Positions 34,249-41,062 of a stretch of 64,000 nucleotides of DNA are shown in pieces (position 1 is the stretch's first letter; each line of letters starts with the position of its first letter). The translations under genes and the position numbers were made by a program. The notes beneath the pieces were generated by a model that was not told the origin of the DNA, made no database searches, and was given only the letters and a program-made list of their open reading frames with translations. Source of the stretch: an uncultured Oscillospiraceae bacterium (lineage in GTDB: Bacteria > Bacillota > Clostridia > Oscillospirales > Acutalibacteraceae); contig URFG01000001.1 in assembly GCA_900547095.1 (NCBI GenBank), positions 205,456 through 269,455 on the forward strand, written 5' to 3'.

Positions 34249-34866
34249 CTAACATTTAGTAAGAATTAAAAGAAGTCCTTTTTTTAAAGATATTTCGGCG
34301 GTTTCGTCTTTAAAGGCGTTGCTTACGCCTAAGGGAAAAAACGGATCAAGACAGGCGTTTTGCAAATTATATTCAAATCCGCAAAGGTTTAAACCGCCGC
34401 ACTTTTCAAGCGCAAAAACAGAAACGGTCTTTTTAGGCTCCGGGTTTTTAAAATATAGGCTTTGCCCCGATCGCAAAACGGTGAAATCAAAATCGTTTCC
34501 GAAAAACACGGTCTTTATTCCTTTTTTGCAGGCGGCGGCGCAAAGTGAAATATTTGCGATTGTAAGGTCAAGTCTGCCGCCCACAGCGCCGTAAACATAA
34601 ATTTCTTTTGCGTTAAGCGAAATCGCTTTGTTTATCGCAAATCCAAGGTCGGTATCGTCTTTCCTGACGGGAAGTACCGTTATATTAGAAGCTTCGGGAA
34701 CATATCCGAGCGAATCGAAATCCCCGATTATCATATCAGGCTCGATATCAAACGACCTGCAGACTTCATATCCTTTATCGCAGGCGATAACAAAATCCGA
34801 TTTTAACCTTGAAAAGCGCAGTTTATCAGGCATCATAGCGCCGAAAATTATAAATCTTTTATTCAC
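34249..34866 (-). CDS. thiN: Thiamine pyrophosphokinase
   Basis: Transfers pyrophosphate from ATP to thiamine to form TPP. Recognised by VIACDKGYEVC, the conserved DMIIGDFDSLG, and KDDTDLGFAINKAI, which carry the metal and substrate-binding Asp residues, followed by VYGAVGGRLDLTIANI. 205 residues, typical. Its start overlaps the end of thiT by eight bases; both follow a TPP riboswitch, making a salvage unit of import and pyrophosphorylation. Confidence 0.95.
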   Translation of the reverse strand: MNKRFIIFGAMMPDKLRFSRLKSDFVIACDKGYEVCRSFDIEPDMIIGDFDSLGYVPEASNITVLPVRKDDTDLGFAINKAISLNAKEIYVYGAVGGRLDLTIANISLCAAACKKGIKTVFFGNDFDFTVLRSGQSLYFKNPEPKKTVSVFALEKCGGLNLCGFEYNLQNACLDPFFPLGVSNAFKDETAEISLKKGLLLILTKC

Positions 34867-35449
34867 CTAAGAAAAACCTCTTGATTGCCGCAGATTTAAC
34901 AAATGGGACAGACGCGGCGGCGGTGAGTATGGTTTCGGGCAGCATATAAATTCCGTTATAGCAGACAGAATAAAGCACGGGGCGGTTTACAAAAGTATCT
35001 CCGAAAAGCTTGAACTGCTCAAAGTTTGCAAATATAACGACTCCCGAAATAAAGTGCATAACAAATCTCAAAGCGCAGGCTAAAATTATTCCCAGAATAA
35101 CTCCCAAAGCTCCCTTTTTGCGGAAAATTCCTGCGATAAACAGCGAGCCGTAAGCCAAAATATAGTCAAACATTATGCAGCCGAAAAGCATAACAGGCGA
35201 TAATCCCCAGCCGAACGGATTGCCGAGGAAAAGCTGAATTGCGCCGTATAAAAAGCAGGGCAAAATCGCGAAAAGCGGACCGTACATCACCGATATCATA
35301 CAAACGGGCAGCATAGAAAGCAAAGTGACAGAGCCGCCGAGGGGCATATCTACTACTTTGATAAGGCTGAGTACTGTTGAGAGTGCCACAAGCACCGCGG
35401 CTGTGCAGATCTTATACACAGGTTTTTTCTTTACATTTTCCATATTCAT
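34859..35449 (-). CDS. thiT: ThiT thiamine transporter (ECF S-component)
   Basis: A 196-residue membrane protein with about six helices, the thiamine-binding subunit of an ECF transporter. The conserved GGSVTLLSMLPVCMISVMYG and the FVMHFISGVVIFA segments match ThiT. Its immediate downstream partner is thiN and its leader carries a TPP riboswitch, which fits thiamine as substrate. The ATG at 35449 has AAAGGA five bases upstream; the alternative Met at 35443 is also possible. Confidence 0.94.
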   Translation of the reverse strand: MNMENVKKKPVYKICTAAVLVALSTVLSLIKVVDMPLGGSVTLLSMLPVCMISVMYGPLFAILPCFLYGAIQLFLGNPFGWGLSPVMLFGCIMFDYILAYGSLFIAGIFRKKGALGVILGIILACALRFVMHFISGVVIFANFEQFKLFGDTFVNRPVLYSVCYNGIYMLPETILTAAASVPFVKSAAIKRFFLGE

Positions 35450-35465
35450 TCATCCTTTCAAATAA

Positions 35466-35592
35466 AAAACCGCAGGCGACAACCTGCGGCGAAAAAAGCT
35501 ATCATTTTTCCTACGGCGGCATTATCCGCATCAGGTTATCGGTCGAAGCAGTCGGCTTCCTCTCAGCCCGAGTCAATCGAGCTCCCGCGTTT
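35466..35592 (-). ncRNA. TPP riboswitch with terminator
   Basis: On the minus strand the aptamer runs from GCGGGAGCTC (near 35591), through GGCTGAGAGGA and CTGATGCGGATAATGCC, to GCCGTAGG near 35509; these are the conserved THI-box parts. A terminator stem CCGCAGG / CCTGCGG (35470-35489) with a T-run follows before the thiT start, so TPP binding should end transcription. Confidence 0.95.
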
Positions 35593-35599
35593 TTCTTTT

Positions 35600-35627
35600 A
35601 TTATACATCATCTGTTGCTTTTGTCAA
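35600..35627 (-). promoter_or_regulatory. Promoter of the TPP riboswitch-thiT-thiN unit
   Basis: Minus-strand TTGACA, 16-base spacer, TATAAT, immediately upstream of the aptamer. Confidence 0.8.
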
Positions 35628-35669
35628 GAGCGTTCACTCCGAAAACGTCTAAAATTGCGGAAGAATATT

Positions 35670-35740
35670 TTTACCCTTAAAATTCGCACTCTCGGCTATT
35701 CTCAGTAACAAATAGCCTAAAAACAGGAAAAAAGGGTAAA
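35670..35740. other. Nested inverted repeats in a gene-free stretch
   Basis: The region 35628-35946 has no gene. It holds TTTACCCTT (35670-35678) matched by AAGGGTAAA (35732-35740), enclosing GGCTATT / AATAGCC (35694-35700 and 35711-35717). The arms could form a 70-base hairpin in RNA. It lies between the divergent TPP and Trp T-box promoters; nothing else recognisable is present there. Confidence 0.5.
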
Positions 35741-35946
35741 TCTCACACTTAAAAAAACAAGCGGATCGGAAATTTTTAAAGCTTTTTCGGAAAATACGAA
35801 GCTTAATCCGAATATAATGTTAGCGGTAGACAATATAATCAGACAAATTTTCCGCTATGAGAAGCGTTGTATCCTGATTGTAATATCTTATCACCGCAAG
35901 TATTATACATAAAATTTTTTCTCTTGCAATAAATTTAAAAAAATAC

Positions 35947-35975
35947 TTGACAAAAAATTTAAAGTGTGTTAATAT
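35947..35975 (+). promoter_or_regulatory. Promoter of the Trp T-box transcript
   Basis: TTGACA (35947-35952), 17-base spacer, TAATAT (35970-35975); start near 35982. Confidence 0.75.
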
Positions 35976-35981
35976 ACTTGC

Positions 35982-36262
35982 AACAAATGAAAAACCTATG
36001 ATTAAGAGTAAGTAATCAGAGATTTCAGGCTTTTAAGAGAGCCGTCGGCGGTGGAATGGCGGTAAGCAGAGCTTTGATGAATGGGCTTATGAGGGCGGCC
36101 GAAAGCAGTTTTTGTGAGTAGCAGCCGACGGGTAACACCCGTTACAGTGTTTTCCGTATGATTGTACGGTGAAGAGCGGATGATTTCATCAATTTGGGTG
36201 GTACCGCAGGATTTTTGATTTTTAAAGTCTTGTCCCTTTTACGGGATAGGACTTTTTATTTT
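35982..36262 (+). ncRNA. T-box leader, Trp-specific
   Basis: The T-box core GGGTGGTACCGCAGG (36196-36210) is followed by a terminator stem at 36224-36258 (AAGTCTTGTCCC against GGGATAGGACTT, then TTTTATT). In stem I, GTGGAATGGCGG lies in the distal part and the specifier loop reads GATGAATGGGC, giving UGG (Trp, 36082-36084) after the usual GAA. The leader should relay uncharged tRNA-Trp to the ABC transporter genes downstream. Confidence 0.9.
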
Positions 36263-36357
36263 TTATATCAGAGGGGTAATAAAGATGAATAAACGATGGC
36301 GAATCTTAAATTAAAACTTTAAAAAATCACAAAAATTATTTTAAGGAGAAATTAAAA

Positions 36358-37341
36358 ATGAAAAAAATATTTGCTTTGGTTTTATCACTCGTTCTTTGCC
36401 TTTCTTTTGCAGGCTGTAACAAATCCGATAAGAAGTCGGAAAAAGAAAGCTATAAAATAGGTATTATTCAGTATATGAGCCATCCGTCGCTCGATAACTG
36501 CTATAAAGGAATAATCGAGGCTTTGGATGAATCGGGTATTAAATATGATGTTGATTATCAGACAGGTTCAAGCAACTCCGCCGATTCGGACTGCGTAAGT
36601 TTTGCGAAAAATATGGTATCTTCAAAATGCGATTTGATTTTTGCAATAGCCACTCCTGCCGCTAAAGCCGCATTTGCCGCTACCGATGATACCGATATCC
36701 CCGTTATCTTCTGCGCGGTTAACGATCCTGTTGCAAGCGAGCTTGTTGAGAGTATGGAAGAGCCCGATGAAGACTGCACCGGCACAAGCGATGTATTGGA
36801 TCTTGAGGCGCAGGTCGAATTAATTCAGTCGATGCAGCCCGAGGCTAAGAAAATCGGTATTTTATACACCTCTTCCGAAGATAACTCCATATCAAACCTT
36901 AAAAAATTCAAGGCTATCTGCGATAAAAAAGGTCTTACGGTAGTCGATAAGGCAGTTCAGGGGGCGTCTGATGTTCCGGCTGCGGCAGAGGATCTTGCAA
37001 GCAAGGTTGACTGCATTAACAACTTTACGGATAACAATGTCGTAAATAACCTCTCGGTCGTTTTATCAGCGGCTGAAAAGAACAACATCCCGGTTTACGG
37101 CTCCGAAGAAGAGCAGGTTAAAAACGGCTGCCTTGCCTCAATGTCCATCGATTATAAGGCACTCGGCAAGGTAACGGGTCAGATGGCGGTAGATGTTCTT
37201 AACGGAAAAGACGCTTCTGAAATGGCTGTAAGAACAATAAGCGAAGCTACTCCTCTTATTAATACCGATGTTGTTTCGAAATTAGGTCTTACAATTCCCG
37301 AGAAGTATTCTCAGGCCGCCACAGTTACAACAAACAAGTAA
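36358..37341 (+). CDS. trpX: Substrate-binding lipoprotein of a TrpXYZ-type ABC transporter
   Basis: A 327-residue exported lipoprotein (signal peptide with lipobox SFAGC) of the ABC_sub_bind family: KIGIIQYMSHPSLDNCYKG at the start, a central IFAIATPAAKAAFAA, and CLASMSIDYKALGKVTGQ near the end. It captures substrate outside the membrane and passes it to the permease that follows 13 bases downstream. The upstream T-box with a UGG specifier points to tryptophan or a precursor. The symbol follows the trpXYZ naming used for T-box-controlled transporters; the substrate is not proven. Confidence 0.88.
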   Translation: MKKIFALVLSLVLCLSFAGCNKSDKKSEKESYKIGIIQYMSHPSLDNCYKGIIEALDESGIKYDVDYQTGSSNSADSDCVSFAKNMVSSKCDLIFAIATPAAKAAFAATDDTDIPVIFCAVNDPVASELVESMEEPDEDCTGTSDVLDLEAQVELIQSMQPEAKKIGILYTSSEDNSISNLKKFKAICDKKGLTVVDKAVQGASDVPAAAEDLASKVDCINNFTDNNVVNNLSVVLSAAEKNNIPVYGSEEEQVKNGCLASMSIDYKALGKVTGQMAVDVLNGKDASEMAVRTISEATPLINTDVVSKLGLTIPEKYSQAATVTTNK

Positions 37342-37354
37342 AAGGATAGATTTT

Positions 37355-38302
37355 ATGTTTGATTTTTTAAGTACTTTTGAGGTCTTCCTCGAAACCGGCC
37401 TTGTATTTTCCCTTATCGCAATGGGCTATTATGTTTCTTATTCGGTCCTCGATTTTCCCGATCTTACTGTTGAGGGAACATTCGTAACAGGCGCTGTCAC
37501 ATTCAGCCTTTTTGCGGTAAAAGGGTATAATGTATGGTTAGGTCTTATCTGCGCGTTTATCGCGGGAGCGTTTTTCGGAAGCATTACGGGGTTCTTGAAT
37601 GTCAGACTTAAAATAAGACCGCTGCTCAGCGGAATTCTCGTATCCACTGCGCTTTTATCAATAAATATTATTGCCACCACCGGCGGAATGTACGGTGATT
37701 TCGCAGGCAGGGATTCAAGCACCTCTATCTCTTTCGGAAGAAGAGTCAAAACTCTGCACGACGCCTTTTTCGGCGACGCCATTCCCCCGAAAATCGAAAA
37801 TATACCCATTAGGGATCTTGTGATATTCTTAGTTGTCGCCGTGGTTTTAAAGCTCGCGCTTGACTTTTATTTCAAGAGTAAAAACGGACTTCTGCTTAGA
37901 GCCGCGGGAAACAACGAAAGCTTTGTTAAAATGCTCGGAGTCGATCCCGGAAACAGCAGAATAACCGGTCTTGCTATAGGAAACGGCTATGCTGCCGTTG
38001 CAGGCGCGCTTTACACGCATATAAGCGCGGGATCAAACCAGAGTATGGGCATAGGCACTATCGTTATCGGTCTTGCTTCGCTGATCATCGGGCTTTCGAT
38101 ATTTAAAAATGTGCGCTTTTTAAAGCCTACCACAAAGGTTATAATAGGAGCCGTTCTTTATCAGGCTTGCCTCACTCTCGCTCAAAAACTCGGAATTCCG
38201 AGCAGTTATAACAAGCTTATAATGTCCGTTATATTCACTTTAGCGCTTATTCTCGGAAACAAGCTTAATATTAAGGGAGGCAATGAAAATGTTAGAGCTT
38301 AA
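37355..38302 (+). CDS. trpY: Permease of the TrpXYZ-type ABC transporter
   Basis: A 315-residue integral membrane protein with eight or more hydrophobic segments, related to the branched-chain amino acid permease type (DFPDLTVEGTFVTGA near the N-terminus, LLRAAGNNESFVKMLGVD with the EAA-like coupling helix near residue 185). It sits between the binding protein and the ATPase; AAAGGAT precedes the ATG, and the ATPase start overlaps its end by 14 bases. Substrate, by the T-box, is likely tryptophan. Confidence 0.88.
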   Translation: MFDFLSTFEVFLETGLVFSLIAMGYYVSYSVLDFPDLTVEGTFVTGAVTFSLFAVKGYNVWLGLICAFIAGAFFGSITGFLNVRLKIRPLLSGILVSTALLSINIIATTGGMYGDFAGRDSSTSISFGRRVKTLHDAFFGDAIPPKIENIPIRDLVIFLVVAVVLKLALDFYFKSKNGLLLRAAGNNESFVKMLGVDPGNSRITGLAIGNGYAAVAGALYTHISAGSNQSMGIGTIVIGLASLIIGLSIFKNVRFLKPTTKVIIGAVLYQACLTLAQKLGIPSSYNKLIMSVIFTLALILGNKLNIKGGNENVRA

Positions 38303-39062
38303 TAATATTTTTGTTTCCTTTAATAAGGGAACTGTTGACGAAATGCCGCTTTTTGAAGATTTTAATTTTTCGGTTGAAAAAGGCGAATTTGTGTCTGTTG
38401 TCGGTTCTAACGGATCGGGTAAAACGACACTTTTAAATCTTATCTGCGGCTCGCTTATGCCGGATTCGGGCAGTGTGTCGCTTATGGATAAAAATATAAC
38501 CTCTCTTCCCGAATATAAAAGGGCGAAAATGATAGGCAGAGTTTTTCAGGACCCGAAAATGGGCACCTGCTCAAACCTTACCGTGCTTGAAAATTTCGCT
38601 CTTGCCGATAATAAGAATAAGCCCTTTTCTTTAACGGGCGCTATTTCAAAAAAGAGAATCGATTATTACAGATCTCTTCTTTCACAGTGCAATATGGGCC
38701 TTGAAGACAGGTTAAACTCCAAAGTGGGGCTTTTATCGGGCGGTCAGAGGCAGGCTATAGCGCTTATTATCGCTTGTATGACAAAAGTTGAGCTTTTAAT
38801 TTTAGACGAGCATACGGCGGCTCTCGATCCCAAATCCTCCGAGAGGATAATGGAGCTTACAGACGAAATGATCAAAAAGCATTCTATGACAGCCGTTATG
38901 GTAACGCATAACCTCCGCCATGCCGTGAGTTACGGCAGCCGCCTTATTATGATGGATAAGGGCAATATCGTGCTTGATAAAGCGGGCGAAGAGAAAAAAG
39001 CGGTTAAAATAGAAGATATACTTGATGTTTTCAATAAAATAAGCATTGAATGCGGAAATTAA
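38289..39062 (+). CDS. trpZ: ATPase of the TrpXYZ-type ABC transporter
   Basis: A 257-residue ABC ATPase that powers the permease. Walker A is GSNGSGKTT, the signature LSGGQRQAI, Walker B LLILDEHTAALD, and the switch His in MVTHNLRHA. The Met at 38289 is preferred because GGGAGG lies eight bases upstream; the Met at 38283 would be only two bases from it. The unit ends at the palindromic terminator 39071-39104. Confidence 0.92.
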   Translation: MLELNNIFVSFNKGTVDEMPLFEDFNFSVEKGEFVSVVGSNGSGKTTLLNLICGSLMPDSGSVSLMDKNITSLPEYKRAKMIGRVFQDPKMGTCSNLTVLENFALADNKNKPFSLTGAISKKRIDYYRSLLSQCNMGLEDRLNSKVGLLSGGQRQAIALIIACMTKVELLILDEHTAALDPKSSERIMELTDEMIKKHSMTAVMVTHNLRHAVSYGSRLIMMDKGNIVLDKAGEEKKAVKIEDILDVFNKISIECGN

Positions 39063-39070
39063 AAAATAAT

Positions 39071-39104
39071 ATCCCGTATAAAGGTTTAAACCTTTATACG
39101 GGAT
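39071..39104. terminator. Bidirectional terminator after the Trp transporter
   Basis: Perfect 14-bp inverted repeat ATCCCGTATAAAGG / CCTTTATACGGGAT with A-run before it and T-rich sequence after it, between convergent genes. Confidence 0.88.
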
Positions 39105-39113
39105 AATTTGTTT

Positions 39114-39767
39114 TTATAAGGCTTTTAAAAATCCTTCGAGTCTTGAAGCTATTTTTGCGTTTCCGAATTTGTTCGGGTGAAGACCGTCAGGCATAAAGTG
39201 CTCTTTCATAGTTTCAATATTCGGCTGAATTCCGCTTACTCTGAAAAGATCAAGCACGGGAACCGAATAGTTTTTGCAGATCTCGATTATCGCGTCAACA
39301 TAATCTTCAAGGTCAAAATCAATTCTTATATTTCTCTCATTGAAAATTCTGCCTGTTTCCTCAAGCCTGTGGGTAGGCGTCATAAAGACGATTGCAGCTT
39401 CGGGATATTTATTCATAAGCTTCTTAATAAGCACATTTACAGCTCCGCAGAAAGTTTCTGCTGTTTCATCGTCTAACTTGCCGAAAGGAGCGTCGCCGTG
39501 GCCGTAATCGTTTGTTCCTCCGAAAACCACGATTATATCGGCTTCATCATCCATTTTATCCGCTCTTGTGCAGAAATTTCCGACCTCTTCGCGGTCATCA
39601 GGGATATGCTGGATCGCAATTCTCGTTCCGCCTATTCCATAGCCCTTGCAGACAGCGCCCGTATTTTTTTCAAGCTGTTTCCAATACACATCGTTAATAT
39701 CCGATACTCCGCAGCCTTCTGTGATACTGTCGCCTAAAAAAAGAATTTTTTTGCCCTTTAATTCCAT
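39114..39767 (-). CDS. SGNH/GDSL hydrolase
   Basis: A 217-residue esterase-like enzyme. Ser is in LFLGDSITEGCG (about residue 13), Gly in GYGIGGTRIA, Asn in VFGGTNDYGHGD, and Asp/His in MPDGLHPNKFG near the end. No signal peptide. It stands alone, leftward, between the Trp transporter terminator and the tRNA pair. The related SGNH gene at 22574-23233 differs clearly in sequence. Substrate unknown. Confidence 0.88.
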   Translation of the reverse strand: MELKGKKILFLGDSITEGCGVSDINDVYWKQLEKNTGAVCKGYGIGGTRIAIQHIPDDREEVGNFCTRADKMDDEADIIVVFGGTNDYGHGDAPFGKLDDETAETFCGAVNVLIKKLMNKYPEAAIVFMTPTHRLEETGRIFNERNIRIDFDLEDYVDAIIEICKNYSVPVLDLFRVSGIQPNIETMKEHFMPDGLHPNKFGNAKIASRLEGFLKAL

Positions 39768-39911
39768 AATAATTTCCTCCGATTAAATGGTCTAAAGGTA
39801 TTATATAATAAAGTATTTCAAATTGCAAGAGGAAATTAAACAAATATCTTTTATTCTTAAATTTTTATATTTTTAAGGATTTACTTATAAATATTTGAAA
39901 ATTAATAATAC

Positions 39912-39953
39912 AAAGCAAAAATCCTACCACATAATGTGATAGGATTTTTGCTT
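39912..39953 (-). terminator. tRNA-Glu terminator, near-copy of the tRNA-Arg terminator
   Basis: Stem AAAGCAAAAATCCTA / TAGGATTTTTGCTTT with extra CACA pairing. On the minus strand it begins right after the encoded CCA of tRNA-Glu, exactly as the hairpin at 9132-9173 follows tRNA-Arg. Confidence 0.85.
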
Positions 39954-40029
39954 TGGTGACCCGGACGAGATTCGAACTCGTGTTACCGCCGTGAAAGGGC
40001 GGTGTCTTAGGCCTCTTGACCACCGGGCC
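39954..40029 (-). tRNA. tRNA-Glu(TTC)
   Basis: Minus-strand cloverleaf with acceptor GGCCCGG / CCGGGTC, D-arm GTGGTCAAGAGGCC, anticodon loop CTTTCAC with anticodon TTC, T-loop GTTCGAATC and an encoded CCA. Cotranscribed with the tRNA-Met six bases upstream. Confidence 0.97.
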
Positions 40030-40035
40030 GGAAAA

Positions 40036-40112
40036 TGGTGGCTGTAATTGGATTTGAACCAATGACACTGCGGGTATGAACCGCATGCTCTAGCCAACTG
40101 AGCTATACAGCC
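40036..40112 (-). tRNA. tRNA-Met(CAT), probably elongator
   Basis: Minus-strand cloverleaf with acceptor GGCTGTA / TACAGCC, D-arm GCTCAGTTGGCTAGAGC, anticodon loop TTCATAC with CAT, T-loop GTTCAAATC and encoded CCA. The paired first acceptor base excludes an initiator tRNA. tRNA-Ile with a modified CAT anticodon cannot be fully excluded. Confidence 0.92.
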
Positions 40113-40131
40113 ATATAGTCGCGACTAAATC

Positions 40132-40160
40132 ATTATACGAATTTTATCGTGATTTGTCAA
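40132..40160 (-). promoter_or_regulatory. Consensus promoter of the tRNA-Met/tRNA-Glu unit
   Basis: Minus-strand TTGACA, 17-base spacer, TATAAT, about 20 bases before the tRNA-Met. Confidence 0.85.
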
Positions 40161-40184
40161 GTATTTTTTAAAAAATAAAAAAAT

Positions 40185-40210
40185 AAGCTCTGTTTTAAAT
40201 AACAGAGCTT
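40185..40210 (-). terminator. Terminator of the leftward exported-protein gene
   Basis: Stem AAGCTCTGTT / AACAGAGCTT followed on the minus strand by ATTTTTTTATTTTTT. It insulates the tRNA promoter from the upstream gene. Confidence 0.88.
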
Positions 40211-40224
40211 ATAAATGCTTTGTT

Positions 40225-40821
40225 TTACACATTTTCAGACTTCGTAAAAATATCGCTCGATATTATATTATATCCGAATCTCGAATTGGCATTTTTAACA
40301 AACACGGTTGAAGCCTTGCAGTTATAGGTTTCGTTTTCGTGGGTGGAAACGGTCACATCGGAAGTTACGGTAAAAGTACCGTCTTCATTTTCCGTAACGC
40401 CTATTATCTTATGATTAAACTTTGAGTAACCTCTTGCGATTATATACACATAACCGTCTTTTTTAGGCATATCTTCGTTTATCTGGTTTATATCGGCGAT
40501 CTCTACGCCGTACATCGATCTGACAAACTCTTTTACAAGCTCTGCCGGGATAAAATCCTCATCCTCGCGGTCGCGGTTATCAAGAAGAGCGATAAGGGAA
40601 TTATTAACGATATCATTCAAATCGTCAAAATCAGAATCATACACATAATTGTGATTGAGCATATTGAGAAATCTTGCATTGCGCGAATTCTCTTCGCTTG
40701 AAGAAATTTCGGCTCCGCTTGCTTTAACAGTTCCTGTTTTGGAAGCTCCCGATGCCGCCGCAAAAATTCCGGCGATTATGATAACAGCAGATATAAGAAT
40801 AAGTGATATCTTCTTTTTCAC
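40225..40821 (-). CDS. Hypothetical membrane-anchored or exported protein
   Basis: A 198-residue protein with an N-terminal hydrophobic helix (ISLILISAVIIIAGIFAAA) that is either an anchor or a signal peptide, then a Ser/Glu-rich linker and an alpha/beta domain (MLNHNYVYDSDFDDLND, YVYIIARGYSKFNHK, GTFTVTSDVTV). No catalytic motif recognised. The start is a GTG; an overlapping ATG upstream runs into a stop at once, so the GTG is the best choice. Single-gene unit with its own terminator. Function unknown. Confidence 0.72.
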   Translation of the reverse strand: MKKKISLILISAVIIIAGIFAAASGASKTGTVKASGAEISSSEENSRNARFLNMLNHNYVYDSDFDDLNDIVNNSLIALLDNRDREDEDFIPAELVKEFVRSMYGVEIADINQINEDMPKKDGYVYIIARGYSKFNHKIIGVTENEDGTFTVTSDVTVSTHENETYNCKASTVFVKNANSRFGYNIISSDIFTKSENV

Positions 40822-41002
40822 ATTTATCGCCGTCCTTTCTGTATTTCATTATATACAATAATTATAAAAAATTGCAGTTTCAATCGTGTTACAAGTGATT
40901 TCAATTTCGTAACCTTTATGACGCTGATTCTGCTAAAAGTTACAAAAAAGTATATTTTATGACTTTTTCCTAAAATCTTTTTGTAAATTTTAAATAAATT
41001 GG

Positions 41003-41031
41003 TTGTAATTCACAATTCGATATGCTATAAT
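41003..41031 (+). promoter_or_regulatory. Predicted promoter for the EF-G paralogue
   Basis: TTGTAA (41003-41008), 17-base spacer, TATAAT (41026-41031). Start of transcription near 41038 rules out the in-frame TTG at 41039 as translation start. Confidence 0.7.
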
Positions 41032-41062
41032 TTTATTATTGAAGATAAGGAGTTGTTTCGCG

